From Mycolicibacterium boenickei (GTDB lineage Bacteria; Actinomycetota; Actinomycetes; Mycobacteriales; Mycobacteriaceae), in contig NZ_AP022579.1 in assembly GCF_010731295.1 (NCBI RefSeq), positions 4,526,001-4,590,000 of the forward strand: a DNA stretch of 64,000 bases, written 5' to 3'. This document shows, piece by piece, positions 32,292 to 42,126 of the stretch. Below the pieces are notes generated by a model. The model saw only the letters and a program-made list of their open reading frames with translations. It was not told the DNA's origin and did no database searches. Every line of letters begins with the position of its first letter. Within the stretch, counting starts at the first letter, position 1. A program made the position numbers and the translations under genes.

Positions 32292-33578
32292 ATGGCGTTG
32301 AACAACCGCATTCCGGCCCGCACTCGGCACTACGCCGAGAGCGTGTCGAGCCGACAGCGGGTGTTGACCATCGCGACGTGCCTCGCGGCCGCGGTATCCG
32401 GCGGATTCGGGGTCTTCCAACTGATCCTCGGCGGACCGATGTGGCGGTTCGGCTTCGTCAACCTCGGATCGGCCGCGTTGTTCCTGTTGGTGCCGCTGCT
32501 GTACCGGTTCGGCGAACTGATCGCGCCCCTGGCGTTCTTCCTGTTCGCCTACGTGTCGGTGTCGACGATGTGCTTCGCGGTCGGAACCGGTTCTGGGCTG
32601 CAGTTCTACTTCATCGTGGTGGCGTCACTGGCGGTGCTCGTGCTGGGGATCGAGCGCATCGTCCTGGCAGGAACGCTGACTGCGCTGGCGGTGGCAGCGG
32701 CGATCGTGCTGGAAGTTCTGGTGCCCAATGATCGAGGGCTGGGACCACCCTGGGCACTGACCGCGGGCTTCATCCTTTCGGCCGTCTCGGCCGGGGTAAT
32801 GGTGTTTGCCACAGTCTGGTTGTCGTTACGTGAGATGGCTCGGGCCGAAGCGGCGATGGAAGCCGAATATCAACGATCCGAGCAACTGCTGGCCAATATC
32901 CTGCCGGCCACGATCGCTCAGCGGCTCAAGGAACCGTCACGGACGATCATCGCCGACAAGTACGACGACGCCTCGATCCTGTTCGCCGATATCGCCGGCT
33001 ACACCGAACGGGCGAGCGACATCACCCCGACAGAGCTGGTGCGATTTCTGGACCGGCTGTACACCGATCTCGATGCGCTGGTGGACCGGCACGGCCTGGA
33101 GAAGGTCAAGACCAGCGGTGACTCCTACATGGTGGTCGCCGGGGTGCCCAAGCCGCGCGCCGATCACATCGAGGCGCTGGCCTGCCTGGCCCTCGACCTC
33201 GCCGACGCTGTCGCCGACCTCAAGGATCCGCGCGGCCGGGCGGTGCCGTTACGGATCGGCTTGGCTGCCGGGCCCGTGGTGGCCGGGGTGGTCGGGGCGC
33301 GCAAGTTCTTCTACGACGTCTGGGGTGACGCGGTCAACGTCGCCTCACGTATGGAAACCACGGATGTGGCCGGGCGGATTCAGGTGCCGCACAACGTGTA
33401 TGAGCGAATCAGCCACAATTTCGTGCTCGAAGAACGCGGCGATGTCGACGTCAAGGGCAAAGGCCTGATGCACACGTGGTACCTCGTCGGGCGTCGCGAC
33501 GACGAGGCGGTACGCACCCGGCTGGAGAATGCCGGTCCGATGCGTACCACCTCTGTCGTGCCGCCGGCCGGGGTTTAG
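32292..33578 (+). CDS. cya: Class III adenylate cyclase (Rv1625c/Cya type)
   Basis: 428 residues from ATG 32292; TTG 32244 or GTG 32250 would add up to 16. An N-terminal domain with six membrane helices (about residues 25-190) resembles half of mammalian cyclases. A HAMP-like helix leads to the catalytic domain: metal Asp in FADIAGYTERA, substrate Lys and second metal Asp in EKVKTSGDSYM, and the DVWGDAVNVASRME segment with substrate Asp and the transition-state Asn and Arg. It should make cAMP as a homodimer. The stop overlaps that of the convergent dps gene. Confidence 0.93.
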   Translation: MALNNRIPARTRHYAESVSSRQRVLTIATCLAAAVSGGFGVFQLILGGPMWRFGFVNLGSAALFLLVPLLYRFGELIAPLAFFLFAYVSVSTMCFAVGTGSGLQFYFIVVASLAVLVLGIERIVLAGTLTALAVAAAIVLEVLVPNDRGLGPPWALTAGFILSAVSAGVMVFATVWLSLREMARAEAAMEAEYQRSEQLLANILPATIAQRLKEPSRTIIADKYDDASILFADIAGYTERASDITPTELVRFLDRLYTDLDALVDRHGLEKVKTSGDSYMVVAGVPKPRADHIEALACLALDLADAVADLKDPRGRAVPLRIGLAAGPVVAGVVGARKFFYDVWGDAVNVASRMETTDVAGRIQVPHNVYERISHNFVLEERGDVDVKGKGLMHTWYLVGRRDDEAVRTRLENAGPMRTTSVVPPAGV

Positions 33579-34060
33579 ACCTTGCGATTCTCCGACTTGA
33601 TCAGCCAGGCCAGCTTCTCCAGACCGTCGATCAACTGGTGCAGGATGTCGGCGGTGGTCGGATCGTGCGCATCGACCGAGTCGTGGACGCCACGCAGGGT
33701 GCCCACCGTCGCGTAGATCCGCGTGGTGATCAGGTCGACCACCTCGCCGGTGCTGCGTTCGTAGGCGGGGAACTCCGGCAGCGTCGTGCTCGCCACGACG
33801 GTGTCCGACCGCCCATCCGGGACGGCGTCCAACGCGCGCATACGTTCAGCGATGGTGTCGGAGCCCTCCCTGGCGAAATCGACGACCTCGTCGAGCTGCA
33901 GATGCAGGTCCCGGAAGTTGGTTCCTACGACGTTCCAGTGCGCCTGCTTGCCCTGTAAACCGAGCTCGATCAGGTCGACGAGCACCTGCTGCAGATGCCC
34001 GCCGAGCTCCGGTTCGGCCTGGTAACCCTGGATATCGGATTCGTTTCGACGTGTACTCAT
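33575..34060 (-). CDS. dps: Dps-family ferritin-like DNA-protection protein (Dps2 type)
   Basis: 161 residues from ATG 34060; the upstream in-frame extension is a shadow of the next gene. Ferroxidase residues are visible in GKQAHWNVVGTNFRDLHLQLDEVVDFAREGSDTIAERM (His, Asp and Glu at the dimer interface). The length and sequence match my memory of M. smegmatis Dps2 closely. It forms a dodecamer that stores iron and shields DNA under starvation. Its TAA stop shares bases with the TAG stop of cya on the other strand. Confidence 0.95.
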   Translation of the reverse strand: MSTRRNESDIQGYQAEPELGGHLQQVLVDLIELGLQGKQAHWNVVGTNFRDLHLQLDEVVDFAREGSDTIAERMRALDAVPDGRSDTVVASTTLPEFPAYERSTGEVVDLITTRIYATVGTLRGVHDSVDAHDPTTADILHQLIDGLEKLAWLIKSENRKV

Positions 34061-34119
34061 GCCATAGACAACGACCGCTAATTTGGAATCAATCCAGATT
34101 AGAGAATCTGTGGCCACCC

Positions 34120-35904
34120 TCACATCGGCCGTCCGCCGGCCAGCTGGTCCTGCTGATTGAGCAGGCGCGCATATCCCGCGCCCATACCCAGCAGCGCCAG
34201 CCCGACGACGATGAACACCGCGACGCGGAACATCCCGTCGAGGGTTCCCAGATCGAACAGGAACAGTTTCGCCATCGCGGCGGCGACGAGTGTCATCCCG
34301 CCGCCGATCGGCAACGATCGGTGCGCCCTGGGGCGGCGCGCCGCATAGCCGAGCAGTCCGGCCGCGACGGCGATCCAGCAGATGGTCGCCGCCATATGGC
34401 CGCCGAAGAAGCCGGCCCCGGTCCCGCCGACGGCGACGCCGGCCGTGACGGTGAACATCGTGATGGCATATCCGGCCGCCACCGCTCCGGCCACCCACAC
34501 CAGCCGGACCAGCTCCCGGTCCGCCTCGTCGTGAACCGACCACGCCCATGAGATCGCAGCGGCTGCGACGATCGCCAGGACACTACCGATCAGTACCGAA
34601 ACCGTAAGTCCTGCAGATAGTTTCGTGGCGTGCACCAGAATCTCGGGAGGAGCCGAGTCGAGGTAGATCATGCCCCCGACCGCAGCCAGGCCGACGGCGA
34701 TCCACCGCGTCACCCCTTGGCGCCGGCCCGCGACGGCAACCGCGGCACTCATCGCGAGCACCACCGGCCCGGCCACCGGACCGTCGAAGGCCACCAGCAC
34801 CGCGATCAGCGCGGCGGCGGCCGCCAGCACCGACCACACCTGGCGGACCACGACATTCATCCCCGGCACGCGGTCACCGAGCGCAACCATCCCCACCAGG
34901 GCCGCTGCCAGCGCCGCCACCAACAGGGCCGCAATGATGCGATCGACGGCGGCGGCCACACACAGCACCGGCAGCACGCCCGCTGAGGTCAACACCGCCG
35001 TCGCCGCCGGCCTGGTGGTCCCCCGCAGCGCCAGCACTCCCCCTGCCAGCGCGAGCACTGCCGCGAGCCCGCAGGTCAACGCGAGGACCAGGTCATCCCG
35101 GCCGTCGATCGAGGCCGCCACCAGTGCGAAAAGCAGTGGCAGCGTCGGCGCCGCGATGCGCGCCGCGAACAACCCGAGCCAGTCTCGACCGAACTGAAGC
35201 GGCAGCGCGGCGGCCGACAAGGCCAGCATGAACCCGATCAGCAGCAGCGTCACCCCGTCGGTGACGACCGGCGCCAGGGCGATCAGCGGCACCAGGACCA
35301 GCAAGCCCAGCTGTTCGGAGTCCCACCGCTGCGCCAGCATCAGACCACCGCCGCCGATTGCGGCGGCCAATGCCAGACCGGCCGGTGGCGACACCCAGTC
35401 ATAGATCGTCGTCACAGCGATCACGTCCATGTACGCGGCGGCGATGCCGGTCGCGGCCAACGCGATCGCCCCGACCCGGCCACCCGGACGACGATTGAGC
35501 CACACCCCGGCGCCGACCAGCCCCGCGGCCAGAACCGCACCCGCGGCAACGCGGAACTCCGGCCGCAGAATCCCGGCCTGCGCGGCGAGAACCAACAGCA
35601 ACACCACACCGGTGAGAGTCACGGTCACCCCGGCCACCGCGAGTGCCTTGCCGATCCAGCCTTCTGACTGCTCCGGACGGGACGAGGGCGTTGGTCGGGG
35701 CGGGACGGGCGCGGGCAACGGCACCGATGGTGATGGTGACCGTGTTGCCGGCGGTGCGGGCAACGGTGCGGGCGCAGGCGCCGGGGGCTGCTCGAGCATG
35801 CGGCCCAACTCCCCCAGGTCCGCCGATACCCGGTTCATGTACGCCGAGATCGCGGCAAGATCCGAGGACATCCGGGCGATCACGATGCGATGAGGTTCGC
35901 TCAT
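34120..35904 (-). CDS. DUF2339-like polytopic membrane protein
   Basis: 594 residues. The first 30 form a helix (MSSDLAAISAYMNRVSADLGELGRML) and are followed by a Pro/Ala-rich linker to about residue 80. From GWIGKALAVAGVTVTLTGVVLLL onward there are about 16-18 membrane helices to the C-terminus, the layout of DUF2339 proteins. The function is unknown. The gene follows the LuxR regulator/kinase pair on the same strand, with 43 bp between, which hints at co-regulation. Confidence 0.82.
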   Translation of the reverse strand: MSEPHRIVIARMSSDLAAISAYMNRVSADLGELGRMLEQPPAPAPAPLPAPPATRSPSPSVPLPAPVPPRPTPSSRPEQSEGWIGKALAVAGVTVTLTGVVLLLVLAAQAGILRPEFRVAAGAVLAAGLVGAGVWLNRRPGGRVGAIALAATGIAAAYMDVIAVTTIYDWVSPPAGLALAAAIGGGGLMLAQRWDSEQLGLLVLVPLIALAPVVTDGVTLLLIGFMLALSAAALPLQFGRDWLGLFAARIAAPTLPLLFALVAASIDGRDDLVLALTCGLAAVLALAGGVLALRGTTRPAATAVLTSAGVLPVLCVAAAVDRIIAALLVAALAAALVGMVALGDRVPGMNVVVRQVWSVLAAAAALIAVLVAFDGPVAGPVVLAMSAAVAVAGRRQGVTRWIAVGLAAVGGMIYLDSAPPEILVHATKLSAGLTVSVLIGSVLAIVAAAAISWAWSVHDEADRELVRLVWVAGAVAAGYAITMFTVTAGVAVGGTGAGFFGGHMAATICWIAVAAGLLGYAARRPRAHRSLPIGGGMTLVAAAMAKLFLFDLGTLDGMFRVAVFIVVGLALLGMGAGYARLLNQQDQLAGGRPM

Positions 35905-35947
35905 GCGGTCATCGTGGCAACAAAACCGGCCGCCGTGATGAGTAGGA

Positions 35948-36601
35948 CTACTCGTCGAGGCCGTGTTCTATGGCGTAACGCGCCAACTCGACCCGGTTGG
36001 CGACCTGCAGTTTGCGGAACGTCGCCTGGACGTGGTTCTCCACGGTGCGGTGGCTCAACGACAAGCGGGTCGCGATCTGCTTGGCCGTCAACCCTTTTGC
36101 CACGTAGCGCAGCACCTCGGTCTCCCGCTCGGTCAGGCTGGGAGTGGCCGGGCCGTCGTCGGGCCGCTGTGCGATGCGCCGATACTCGCCGAGGACCAGG
36201 CCGGCCAGGCCAGGGGTGAACACCGCACGTCCCTCCGCGGTGGCCCGCACCGCCGCAGTCAGTTCGGCTTTCGACGCACTCTTCACCAGGTATCCGGTAG
36301 CTCCGGCTTTCACCGCCTCCAGGACGTCGTCGCGCTCGTCGGAGGCCGAGAGCACCAGCACCCGCGACGACGGTGACACCGTGAGCACCTCGGCGGTGGC
36401 CGTGGCGCCACTGCCGTCGGACAAGCTCATGTCCATCACCACCACGTCGGGCAGGACCACGCCGGCCCGCCTGCGCGCCGTGGCCACCCCGTCGGCAGTG
36501 GCAACGACATCGAATCCCTCGTCGGCAAGGTCGCGTGCCACCGCGTCGCGCCAGATCGGATGATCATCGACGACCATCACGGTCAGTGCCGTCTCTGTCA
36601 T
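35948..36601 (-). CDS. NarL/LuxR-family response regulator
   Basis: 217 residues from ATG 36601, whose ATGA overlaps the kinase stop. The receiver domain has acidic residues in MVVDDHPIW, phospho-Asp in VVVMDMSLSDGSG near 55, and Lys in YLVKSAS. The C-terminal LuxR HTH is PSLTERETEVLRYVAKGLTAKQIATRLSLSHRTVENHV near 150-190. With the kinase gene just upstream it forms a complete two-component system. The target genes are unknown; the DUF2339 gene downstream is a candidate. Confidence 0.93.
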   Translation of the reverse strand: MTETALTVMVVDDHPIWRDAVARDLADEGFDVVATADGVATARRRAGVVLPDVVVMDMSLSDGSGATATAEVLTVSPSSRVLVLSASDERDDVLEAVKAGATGYLVKSASKAELTAAVRATAEGRAVFTPGLAGLVLGEYRRIAQRPDDGPATPSLTERETEVLRYVAKGLTAKQIATRLSLSHRTVENHVQATFRKLQVANRVELARYAIEHGLDE

Positions 36602-37752
36602 GGCTGTCCCTTCTCGGTCGCGGGGCGGCCGGGGCGGGGCAGCGTCAGCTCCCATTCCGTGCCGCAACCCGGCGCGGTGTGCAAATGCGCCTGTCCGCCC
36701 AACCAATCCATCCGGCCCACAATCGATTTCGCGATACCCACGTGGCCTTCTCGGGCCGCCTCGGCCAGCCTGCCCTCGCCGATGCCCACACCGTCGTCCC
36801 GGATGCTCACCGTCACCGACTCCCCCAGGTCCTCGAGCAGCACGAAAACCCGGGCGTCGGGCCCGGCGTGTGCTGCCGCGTTGTCGAGGGCGTTGCCCGC
36901 CGCGGCGAACAACTCGTGGGCGACTTCGGAATCGAGCAACACCGGCTCCGCCGGCAGGCTGACCGACACCCGATCCGAGGCCCGGGCGCGCAGCAATGCT
37001 CCGATGTCGGTGGCCCCGCCGGTGTGCGCTTCCGGGTCGGGTGCACTGACCAGCCTGCGTAGGGCGCGCTCCTGTTCGCCGGCCAGTTCAGCCAATCGTG
37101 CTGTCTCGCCGCCGATCTCGCGGCCCCGCCGCGACACCAGGGCCAGCACCTGGATGGCCCCGTCGTGCACCCGGCGGGACAGGCGCTCCCGTTCCTCCAG
37201 CGAGGCGGCCAGTCGCACGGCACGCTCCAGCTCAGCGTGCGCACGACGTGCGGTCTGGGCGGCCATCCCCACCGCCAGGCCCACCGCCAGTTCGATGACG
37301 ATGGTGGCGTTGCGGCCGAGATTGACGCTGACATAGCCCTTCAGCGCGGCTGCCGCGGCCATCACCGCCAGCCCGGCCGCCATGCCCCCGACCGGGCCGA
37401 ACTGCAGCGCTGCCGAAATGGTGGCATTGGTGGCCCACAGCGTGGTGGGCCATGACTGGTTGTCGGCGATCCAGTTGTCGGACGCGACCAATTCGGTGGA
37501 CAGCATGAGGGCCAGGACCACCACGATCTCGGCGATCACCCACGACGGGCGGCGGCCGAAACCCTGCAGGTATGCGATCGCGCACGCGATGCTCCAGGCG
37601 ATCAGTACCCCGCAGAGGGCACCCGCGAGCACCGGACGAGTCAGGTCGTCGTTGATCGCGACCTGAAACCCCAGCGCGTAGAGGCAGCTCAACAGCCGAA
37701 AGATCTGCGCAGCTCGCCACAATGGTGTGACCGGGTCCGGGTGGCGCTGCAT
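36598..37752 (-). CDS. Sensor histidine kinase (HisKA_3/NarX type)
   Basis: 384 residues from ATG 37752. Five or six membrane helices occupy residues 12-165. The dimerisation region LEERERLSRRVHDGAIQVLALVSRR near 190-212 contains the phospho-acceptor His in VHDG. The HATPase_c domain has the N box NALDNAAAHA near 298 and G1 box DDGVGIG near 333. This is the DesK/NarL-partner type with a membrane-embedded sensor. It overlaps its regulator gene by 4 bp. Confidence 0.92.
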   Translation of the reverse strand: MQRHPDPVTPLWRAAQIFRLLSCLYALGFQVAINDDLTRPVLAGALCGVLIAWSIACAIAYLQGFGRRPSWVIAEIVVVLALMLSTELVASDNWIADNQSWPTTLWATNATISAALQFGPVGGMAAGLAVMAAAAALKGYVSVNLGRNATIVIELAVGLAVGMAAQTARRAHAELERAVRLAASLEERERLSRRVHDGAIQVLALVSRRGREIGGETARLAELAGEQERALRRLVSAPDPEAHTGGATDIGALLRARASDRVSVSLPAEPVLLDSEVAHELFAAAGNALDNAAAHAGPDARVFVLLEDLGESVTVSIRDDGVGIGEGRLAEAAREGHVGIAKSIVGRMDWLGGQAHLHTAPGCGTEWELTLPRPGRPATEKGQP

Positions 37753-37808
37753 TCGCCCAGCATAAAGTTGCCGCGCGGCGCCCGGCCGCAGCGATTTCGC
37801 GGGTCGGG

Positions 37809-38669
37809 TCAGTGCTCGCCCGTGGCGACGGGACGGTCCGGGTTCGATGCCCACTCCGACCACGACCCGGGATACAGCGCCGCCTCCACTCCGGCGGCGG
37901 CCAGGCCGGCCACGGCGAGGGCGGCGGTGACCCCCGACCCGCAGTAGGCGCCCACGTCCGCACCGCCGGCCGCCACGCCACGATCGGCGAGTAGCGCGCG
38001 GAGCCGGGCCTGCGGGAGCAGCGTTCCGTCGGTCGAGAGCAGCTGGGTGCTTGGCAGATTGACCGCCCCGGGGATATGGCCGGCCACCGGATCGACGGGT
38101 TCCACGTCTCCGCGAAACCGTTCGGGCGCCCGTGCGTCCAGCAGCAGGTCCACCCCGGACTGCGTCTGCTCGGCGGTCAGGGTGCGTAGCGCCCCGTGGT
38201 ACAGGTCGTCGTGAACGACGTCGACATCGCCGGGCTCCGGCGTGACCGGGCCGGTTTGCAGAGCCTCACCCGCCGCGGTCCAGGCTGGAAGACCTCCGTC
38301 GAGGATGCGGACACCGTCGATCCCGGCCGCGGTCAACACCCACCAGGCCCGGGCCGATCCAGCTCGGTTCCAGTCGTCGTAGACGACGGTGGGCACACCG
38401 GTGCGCACTCCCCAACGTCGTGCCCCGGCTTGCAGATCGGCTCCCGACGGCAGCGGATGGCGTCCGCGCCCGGTGATGGTGTGATCGGACAGTTCGTCGT
38501 CCAGAGAGACGTAGACGGCGCCGGGCAGGTGACCCACCAGATAGGCCGGTTCACCATCGGGCTCGGCCAGTGACCAACGCACGTCCAGCACGGTCACGGG
38601 TTCGCCCGAGGCGATGCGCTCCCGAAGCTCACGGACGGTGACGAAGACGTCTTCACGCGTGGAAACCAC
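37809..38669 (-). CDS. Thiosulfate/3-mercaptopyruvate-type sulfurtransferase (two rhodanese domains)
   Basis: 286 residues with tandem rhodanese domains. The inactive N-terminal one (VTVLDVRWSLAEPDGEPAYLVGHLPGAVYVSLDDEL) and the catalytic C-terminal one with the active Cys in GAYCGSGVTA near 241 match the family. It transfers sulfane sulfur to cyanide or thiols. It starts with GTG. It follows the amino acid ABC transporter cluster by 10 bp on the same strand and may be read through from it. Confidence 0.9.
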   Translation of the reverse strand: MVSTREDVFVTVRELRERIASGEPVTVLDVRWSLAEPDGEPAYLVGHLPGAVYVSLDDELSDHTITGRGRHPLPSGADLQAGARRWGVRTGVPTVVYDDWNRAGSARAWWVLTAAGIDGVRILDGGLPAWTAAGEALQTGPVTPEPGDVDVVHDDLYHGALRTLTAEQTQSGVDLLLDARAPERFRGDVEPVDPVAGHIPGAVNLPSTQLLSTDGTLLPQARLRALLADRGVAAGGADVGAYCGSGVTAALAVAGLAAAGVEAALYPGSWSEWASNPDRPVATGEH

Positions 38670-38679
38670 GCAATCGACG

Positions 38680-39453
38680 CTACATCACCTTCGACAGGAA
38701 CTCCTTTGTACGTTCATGTTTCGGGTTGGCCATCACCTCGCGGGGGTTGCCGCTCTCCACGATGACGCCGCCGTCCATGAACACCAGTTTGTCGGCGACC
38801 TCACGGGCGAACCCCATCTCGTGGGTGACCACCACCATGGTCATACCCTCGCCCGCCAGCTTCTTGATCACCGCCAGCACCTCACCGACCAGTTCGGGAT
38901 CCAGCGCTGAGGTTGGCTCGTCGAACAGCATCAGCTTCGGGTTCATCGCCAGGGCCCGCGCGATCGCGACCCGCTGTTGCTGCCCGCCCGACAGCTGCGC
39001 GGGGTAGGCATCGGCCTTGGCGGCCAGGCCCACCTGATCGAGCAGATCCTTCGCACGGGCCAGCGCGGCATCCTTCTTCACCCGCTTCACGCGGACGGGG
39101 GCCTCGATGATGTTCTCCAGGGCGGTGCGGTGCGGGAACAGGTTGAAATGCTGGAACACCATGCCGATGTCGCGGCGCTGCCGGGCGGCATCCCGCGGCG
39201 GCATCTCGTGCAGCTTGCCGCCGCGTTCGCGATAGCCGATCAGCTCGCCGTCGACATAGAGACGGCCGGCGTTTACCTGCTCAAGGTGGTTGATGCACCG
39301 CAGGAACGTGGATTTGCCCGAGCCCGACGGGCCCACCATGCACAGCACTTCGCCCCGGCCGACGTCCAGTGTCACGCCCTTCAGGACGTGCAGGGCACCG
39401 AAGTTCTTGCACACGCTCTCCGCGCGCACCATCGGTTCGACGGCCGCGGTCAT
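38680..39453 (-). CDS. Polar amino acid ABC transporter ATP-binding protein (GlnQ/GluA type)
   Basis: 257 residues. Walker [10 protein letters not shown] is near residue 43, the Q-loop [11 protein letters not shown] near 99, [15 protein letters not shown] near 150 and Walker [17 protein letters not shown] near 174. The FNLFPH motif is typical of glutamine/glutamate transporters. Its start overlaps the permease stop by ATGA. It is the third gene of a binding protein-permease-ATPase cluster. Confidence 0.94.
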   Translation of the reverse strand: MTAAVEPMVRAESVCKNFGALHVLKGVTLDVGRGEVLCMVGPSGSGKSTFLRCINHLEQVNAGRLYVDGELIGYRERGGKLHEMPPRDAARQRRDIGMVFQHFNLFPHRTALENIIEAPVRVKRVKKDAALARAKDLLDQVGLAAKADAYPAQLSGGQQQRVAIARALAMNPKLMLFDEPTSALDPELVGEVLAVIKKLAGEGMTMVVVTHEMGFAREVADKLVFMDGGVIVESGNPREVMANPKHERTKEFLSKVM

Positions 39454-40349
39454 TTCGCCACCGTCTGGGCCTTGGCCAGGGCCTCAAGCTGTTTCGAGGT
39501 CAGCTTGCGCGAGGCACCCCGCGAGAAGTGCCGCTCCAGGTAGTACTGCCCCACCATCAGGACGCTGGTGATGGCCAGGTACCAGGTGGAGGCCACCAGC
39601 AACAGTGGAACTGGTTCGAACAACGCGACCCCGATATCTTTTGAGCGGCCGTACAACTCGAAGCTGTACGGGACGGCCGTGACCAACGATGTGGTCTTGA
39701 GCATGCTGATGAACTCGTTGCCGGTCGGCGGGATGATGACCCGCATCGCCTGAGGAAGGACGGTGCGGCGCATCGTCATTCCCCACGACATGCCCAGCGC
39801 GACGGAGGCCTCGGTCTGACCTTCGGGCACCGAGATCAGGCCGCCGCGGATGATCTCTGCCATATAGGCGGCCTCGTTGAGCCCCAGCCCGAGAACCGCC
39901 AGCCAGAACACATTCGGATCCGACAGGCTGAACTCGAAAAGCCGCGGTCCGAACGGCACGCCGATCTGAATGTTCTTGTAGATCACCGGGACCAGACCCC
40001 ACAGCACCAACTGCACGTAGATCGGCGTCCCTCGGAAGATCCACAGATACGTCCAGGCCACGGCCTTGAGGACCGGGTTCGGCGACAACCGCATCACCGC
40101 GAGCAGGACGCCGAGAACCAGCGCCAGCACCATCGAATAGATGGTCAGCTGCAGAGTGTTCCAGGCTGCTTCCGAAATGCGTTGGTCGAACAGGTACTTG
40201 GCGTACGTGCTCCACCCGTAGGCCTCGTTGGTCGCCGCGCCATAGATGAACAGCCCGACCAGGATGAGGATGACGATCGCCGCCACCCACCGCCACGGAT
40301 GTCGCAGCGGAACAGCGTCGATGGCGGCAGGCGGCGGAGCATCAGTCAT
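39450..40349 (-). CDS. Polar amino acid ABC transporter permease (HisM/GlnP type)
   Basis: 299 residues from ATG 40349, 7 bp after the binding-protein stop; a GTG at 40370 would overlap that gene. An N-terminal helix near 20-40 precedes the HisM core with five helices. The family segments [18 protein letters not shown] and the EAA loop [33 protein letters not shown] are present. Only one permease gene is found, where glutamate systems often have two, so this one may form a homodimer. Confidence 0.93.
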   Translation of the reverse strand: MTDAPPPAAIDAVPLRHPWRWVAAIVILILVGLFIYGAATNEAYGWSTYAKYLFDQRISEAAWNTLQLTIYSMVLALVLGVLLAVMRLSPNPVLKAVAWTYLWIFRGTPIYVQLVLWGLVPVIYKNIQIGVPFGPRLFEFSLSDPNVFWLAVLGLGLNEAAYMAEIIRGGLISVPEGQTEASVALGMSWGMTMRRTVLPQAMRVIIPPTGNEFISMLKTTSLVTAVPYSFELYGRSKDIGVALFEPVPLLLVASTWYLAITSVLMVGQYYLERHFSRGASRKLTSKQLEALAKAQTVAK

Positions 40350-40356
40350 CGGCGGC

Positions 40357-41277
40357 TCAGTTGATCGCACCGTTGACGACCGGCTTGTCGATCATCCCGT
40401 TCTCGGCGCCCCAGTTCGCAGCCACCTGCTTGTAGACACCGTTGTCGATCAGGTGCTGAAGCGCCTGCTGCAGTGACGCCGCGAGTGGCGAACCCTTCTG
40501 CACCGCCCAACCGTACGGAGCGGAATCAAAGATCTCTCCTGCCGCCTCAAGCTTTCCGTTGCTCTGCTTGATCGCATAGGCGGTCACCGGCGAATCGGCC
40601 GACATGGCGTCGGCCTGCCCGAGCATGACCGCACTGGTGGCGGCGGTCTGATCGTCGAACTTCACCACCTGGATCGCGGGCTTGCCCTCCTTGAGGCACT
40701 TCTCGTTGCGGGCCGGCATCTCGTCGGTGTCCTGCACCGTGGCCGTCTGGACCGCGACCTTCTTGCCGCACGCATCCTCGGGATTGATCCCCGCACCGAC
40801 CTTCTGCGCCCAGGACGAACCGGCACTGAAGTACGTCACGAAGTCAACCTGCTCTTCGCGCTTCTTCGAGTCGGTGAACGAGGACATGCCGAGGTTGTAG
40901 TTTCCGCCCTGGACGGACGGGATGATCTTGTCGAACAACGACGCCCGGTACTCCGGAGTCAGCCCCAAGGTCGCGGCAACCGCATTCATCAAATCGACGT
41001 CGAAGCCGATGATCTTGCCGGCCGGATCCTTGAACTCGTTGGGCGGGTAGGTCGGGTCGGTACCGATGATGAGCTTGCCGCTCGACTTGATCGGCTCCGG
41101 CACGGTGTTGGCGATCGCGTCCACCTTCTCAACCTTTGCCGCGGTCGTCGTCTTGGTTTCGGATCCACCGGATTCGGTATTGTTCGCGCAACCCGACATG
41201 GCGAGCGCACCGCTCGCGGCAACGACCACCGCGAAACGCCACATCTTGCTTCGTCGGGGACGACATCCAACAGTCAC
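40357..41277 (-). CDS. Polar amino acid ABC transporter substrate-binding lipoprotein (glutamate-type)
   Basis: 306 residues. A signal peptide ends in ALAMSGC with the lipidated Cys at residue 30. The SBP_bac_3 domain follows a Thr-rich linker: GKLIIGTDPTYPPNEFKDPAGKIIGFDVDLMNA near 65-97, DAMSADSPVTAYAI near 226. Two further Cys residues (in EDACGKK and NEKCLKE) may form a disulfide. GTG start; an internal ATG two residues before WRF is a possible alternative. The substrate is probably glutamate, glutamine or a similar amino acid. Confidence 0.92.
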   Translation of the reverse strand: MTVGCRPRRSKMWRFAVVVAASGALAMSGCANNTESGGSETKTTTAAKVEKVDAIANTVPEPIKSSGKLIIGTDPTYPPNEFKDPAGKIIGFDVDLMNAVAATLGLTPEYRASLFDKIIPSVQGGNYNLGMSSFTDSKKREEQVDFVTYFSAGSSWAQKVGAGINPEDACGKKVAVQTATVQDTDEMPARNEKCLKEGKPAIQVVKFDDQTAATSAVMLGQADAMSADSPVTAYAIKQSNGKLEAAGEIFDSAPYGWAVQKGSPLAASLQQALQHLIDNGVYKQVAANWGAENGMIDKPVVNGAIN

Positions 41278-41451
41278 GGTTGCCTCTTCTCTTTGTCTGC
41301 GGCTGTGGTCGGGCTATCCCAAATCGGAGACGTTAACGGCCCCCGGCCTGGGATGCAGCACCGGTAACGGAACCTTAACGAGCATGCTTCGACGCCACAG
41401 CCGTACCGTAAAATCCGTGTTCAGGGCCTCTGTGTGTGCCACACTGCGACC

Positions 41452-42036
41452 ATGGAAAGCACCGCTGCCCCAAGCTTGTTGCCGCACCTCTGGAAGTCAG
41501 CATTGGTCGGCGGCATCCTCGCAATCCTCCTGGGCATCCTCGTCTTCATCCGTCCCGGAGCAGCAATCTTCGTCACCGCCATCTTTTTCGGCGCGTACCT
41601 GTTGATCACCGGCATCTCGCAACTCGTGCTGGCGTTCAGTATCCGTTCCTCGGTCGGCGGCCGGGTGTTGCTGTTCATCGGTGGCGCCGCGGCACTCGTA
41701 CTCGCGGTCTTGTGCTTCATCAACCTGCAGAATTCGATCGAGCTGCTGGCGATCTGGATCGGCGTCGGGTTCATCTTCCGCGGTGTCGCAACGGCGATGT
41801 CGGCCATCGGAGATCCGCTACTGCCGGGGCGCATCTGGGAGATCATCGTCGGCATAGTCAGCGTCATCGCAGGCATCATCATGTTCGTCGCTCCCCTGGA
41901 GGGCCTGGTCGCCCTGACTCAGGTCACCGGCATCATCCTGATCGTCGTCGGGGTGTTCGAGGTGATCTCGGCCTTCGGAATCCGCAGCGACGCCAAGAAA
42001 CTCGCGGCCGCCGTCTCACCTGAGGGCCCCGCGTGA
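41452..42036 (+). CDS. HdeD-family (DUF308) membrane protein
   Basis: 194 residues from ATG 41452; an upstream GTG would add 6. Six hydrophobic helices in three pairs, with the DUF308 pattern LGILVFIRPGAAIFVTAIFFGAYLLITGISQL repeated later as GRIWEIIVGIVSVIAGIIMFV. HdeD proteins are linked to acid stress in enterobacteria, and here the function is unknown. It is equivalent in position and length to M. tuberculosis Rv1624c, just before cydA and on the same strand. Confidence 0.88.
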   Translation: MESTAAPSLLPHLWKSALVGGILAILLGILVFIRPGAAIFVTAIFFGAYLLITGISQLVLAFSIRSSVGGRVLLFIGGAAALVLAVLCFINLQNSIELLAIWIGVGFIFRGVATAMSAIGDPLLPGRIWEIIVGIVSVIAGIIMFVAPLEGLVALTQVTGIILIVVGVFEVISAFGIRSDAKKLAAAVSPEGPA

Positions 42037-42075
42037 CGTAACACACCGGTCATGGCCAGTGGCTGGTTCCCGAGC

Positions 42076-42098
42076 ATCTACTACACTTCGTCGTAGAT
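42076..42098. promoter_or_regulatory. Dyad upstream of cydA
   Basis: ATCTAC (42076-42081) and GTAGAT (42093-42098) form an inverted repeat with an 11-bp spacer, 29 bp before the cydA start. The wider sequence reads CTACNAC-N5-GTNGTAG. It is a plausible operator for cyd expression; the regulator cannot be named from sequence and it does not look like a GTGA-N6-TCAC CRP site. Confidence 0.4.
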
Positions 42099-42126
42099 TG
42101 GTCTGAGACCTCGGAAGTAGGGCCAG

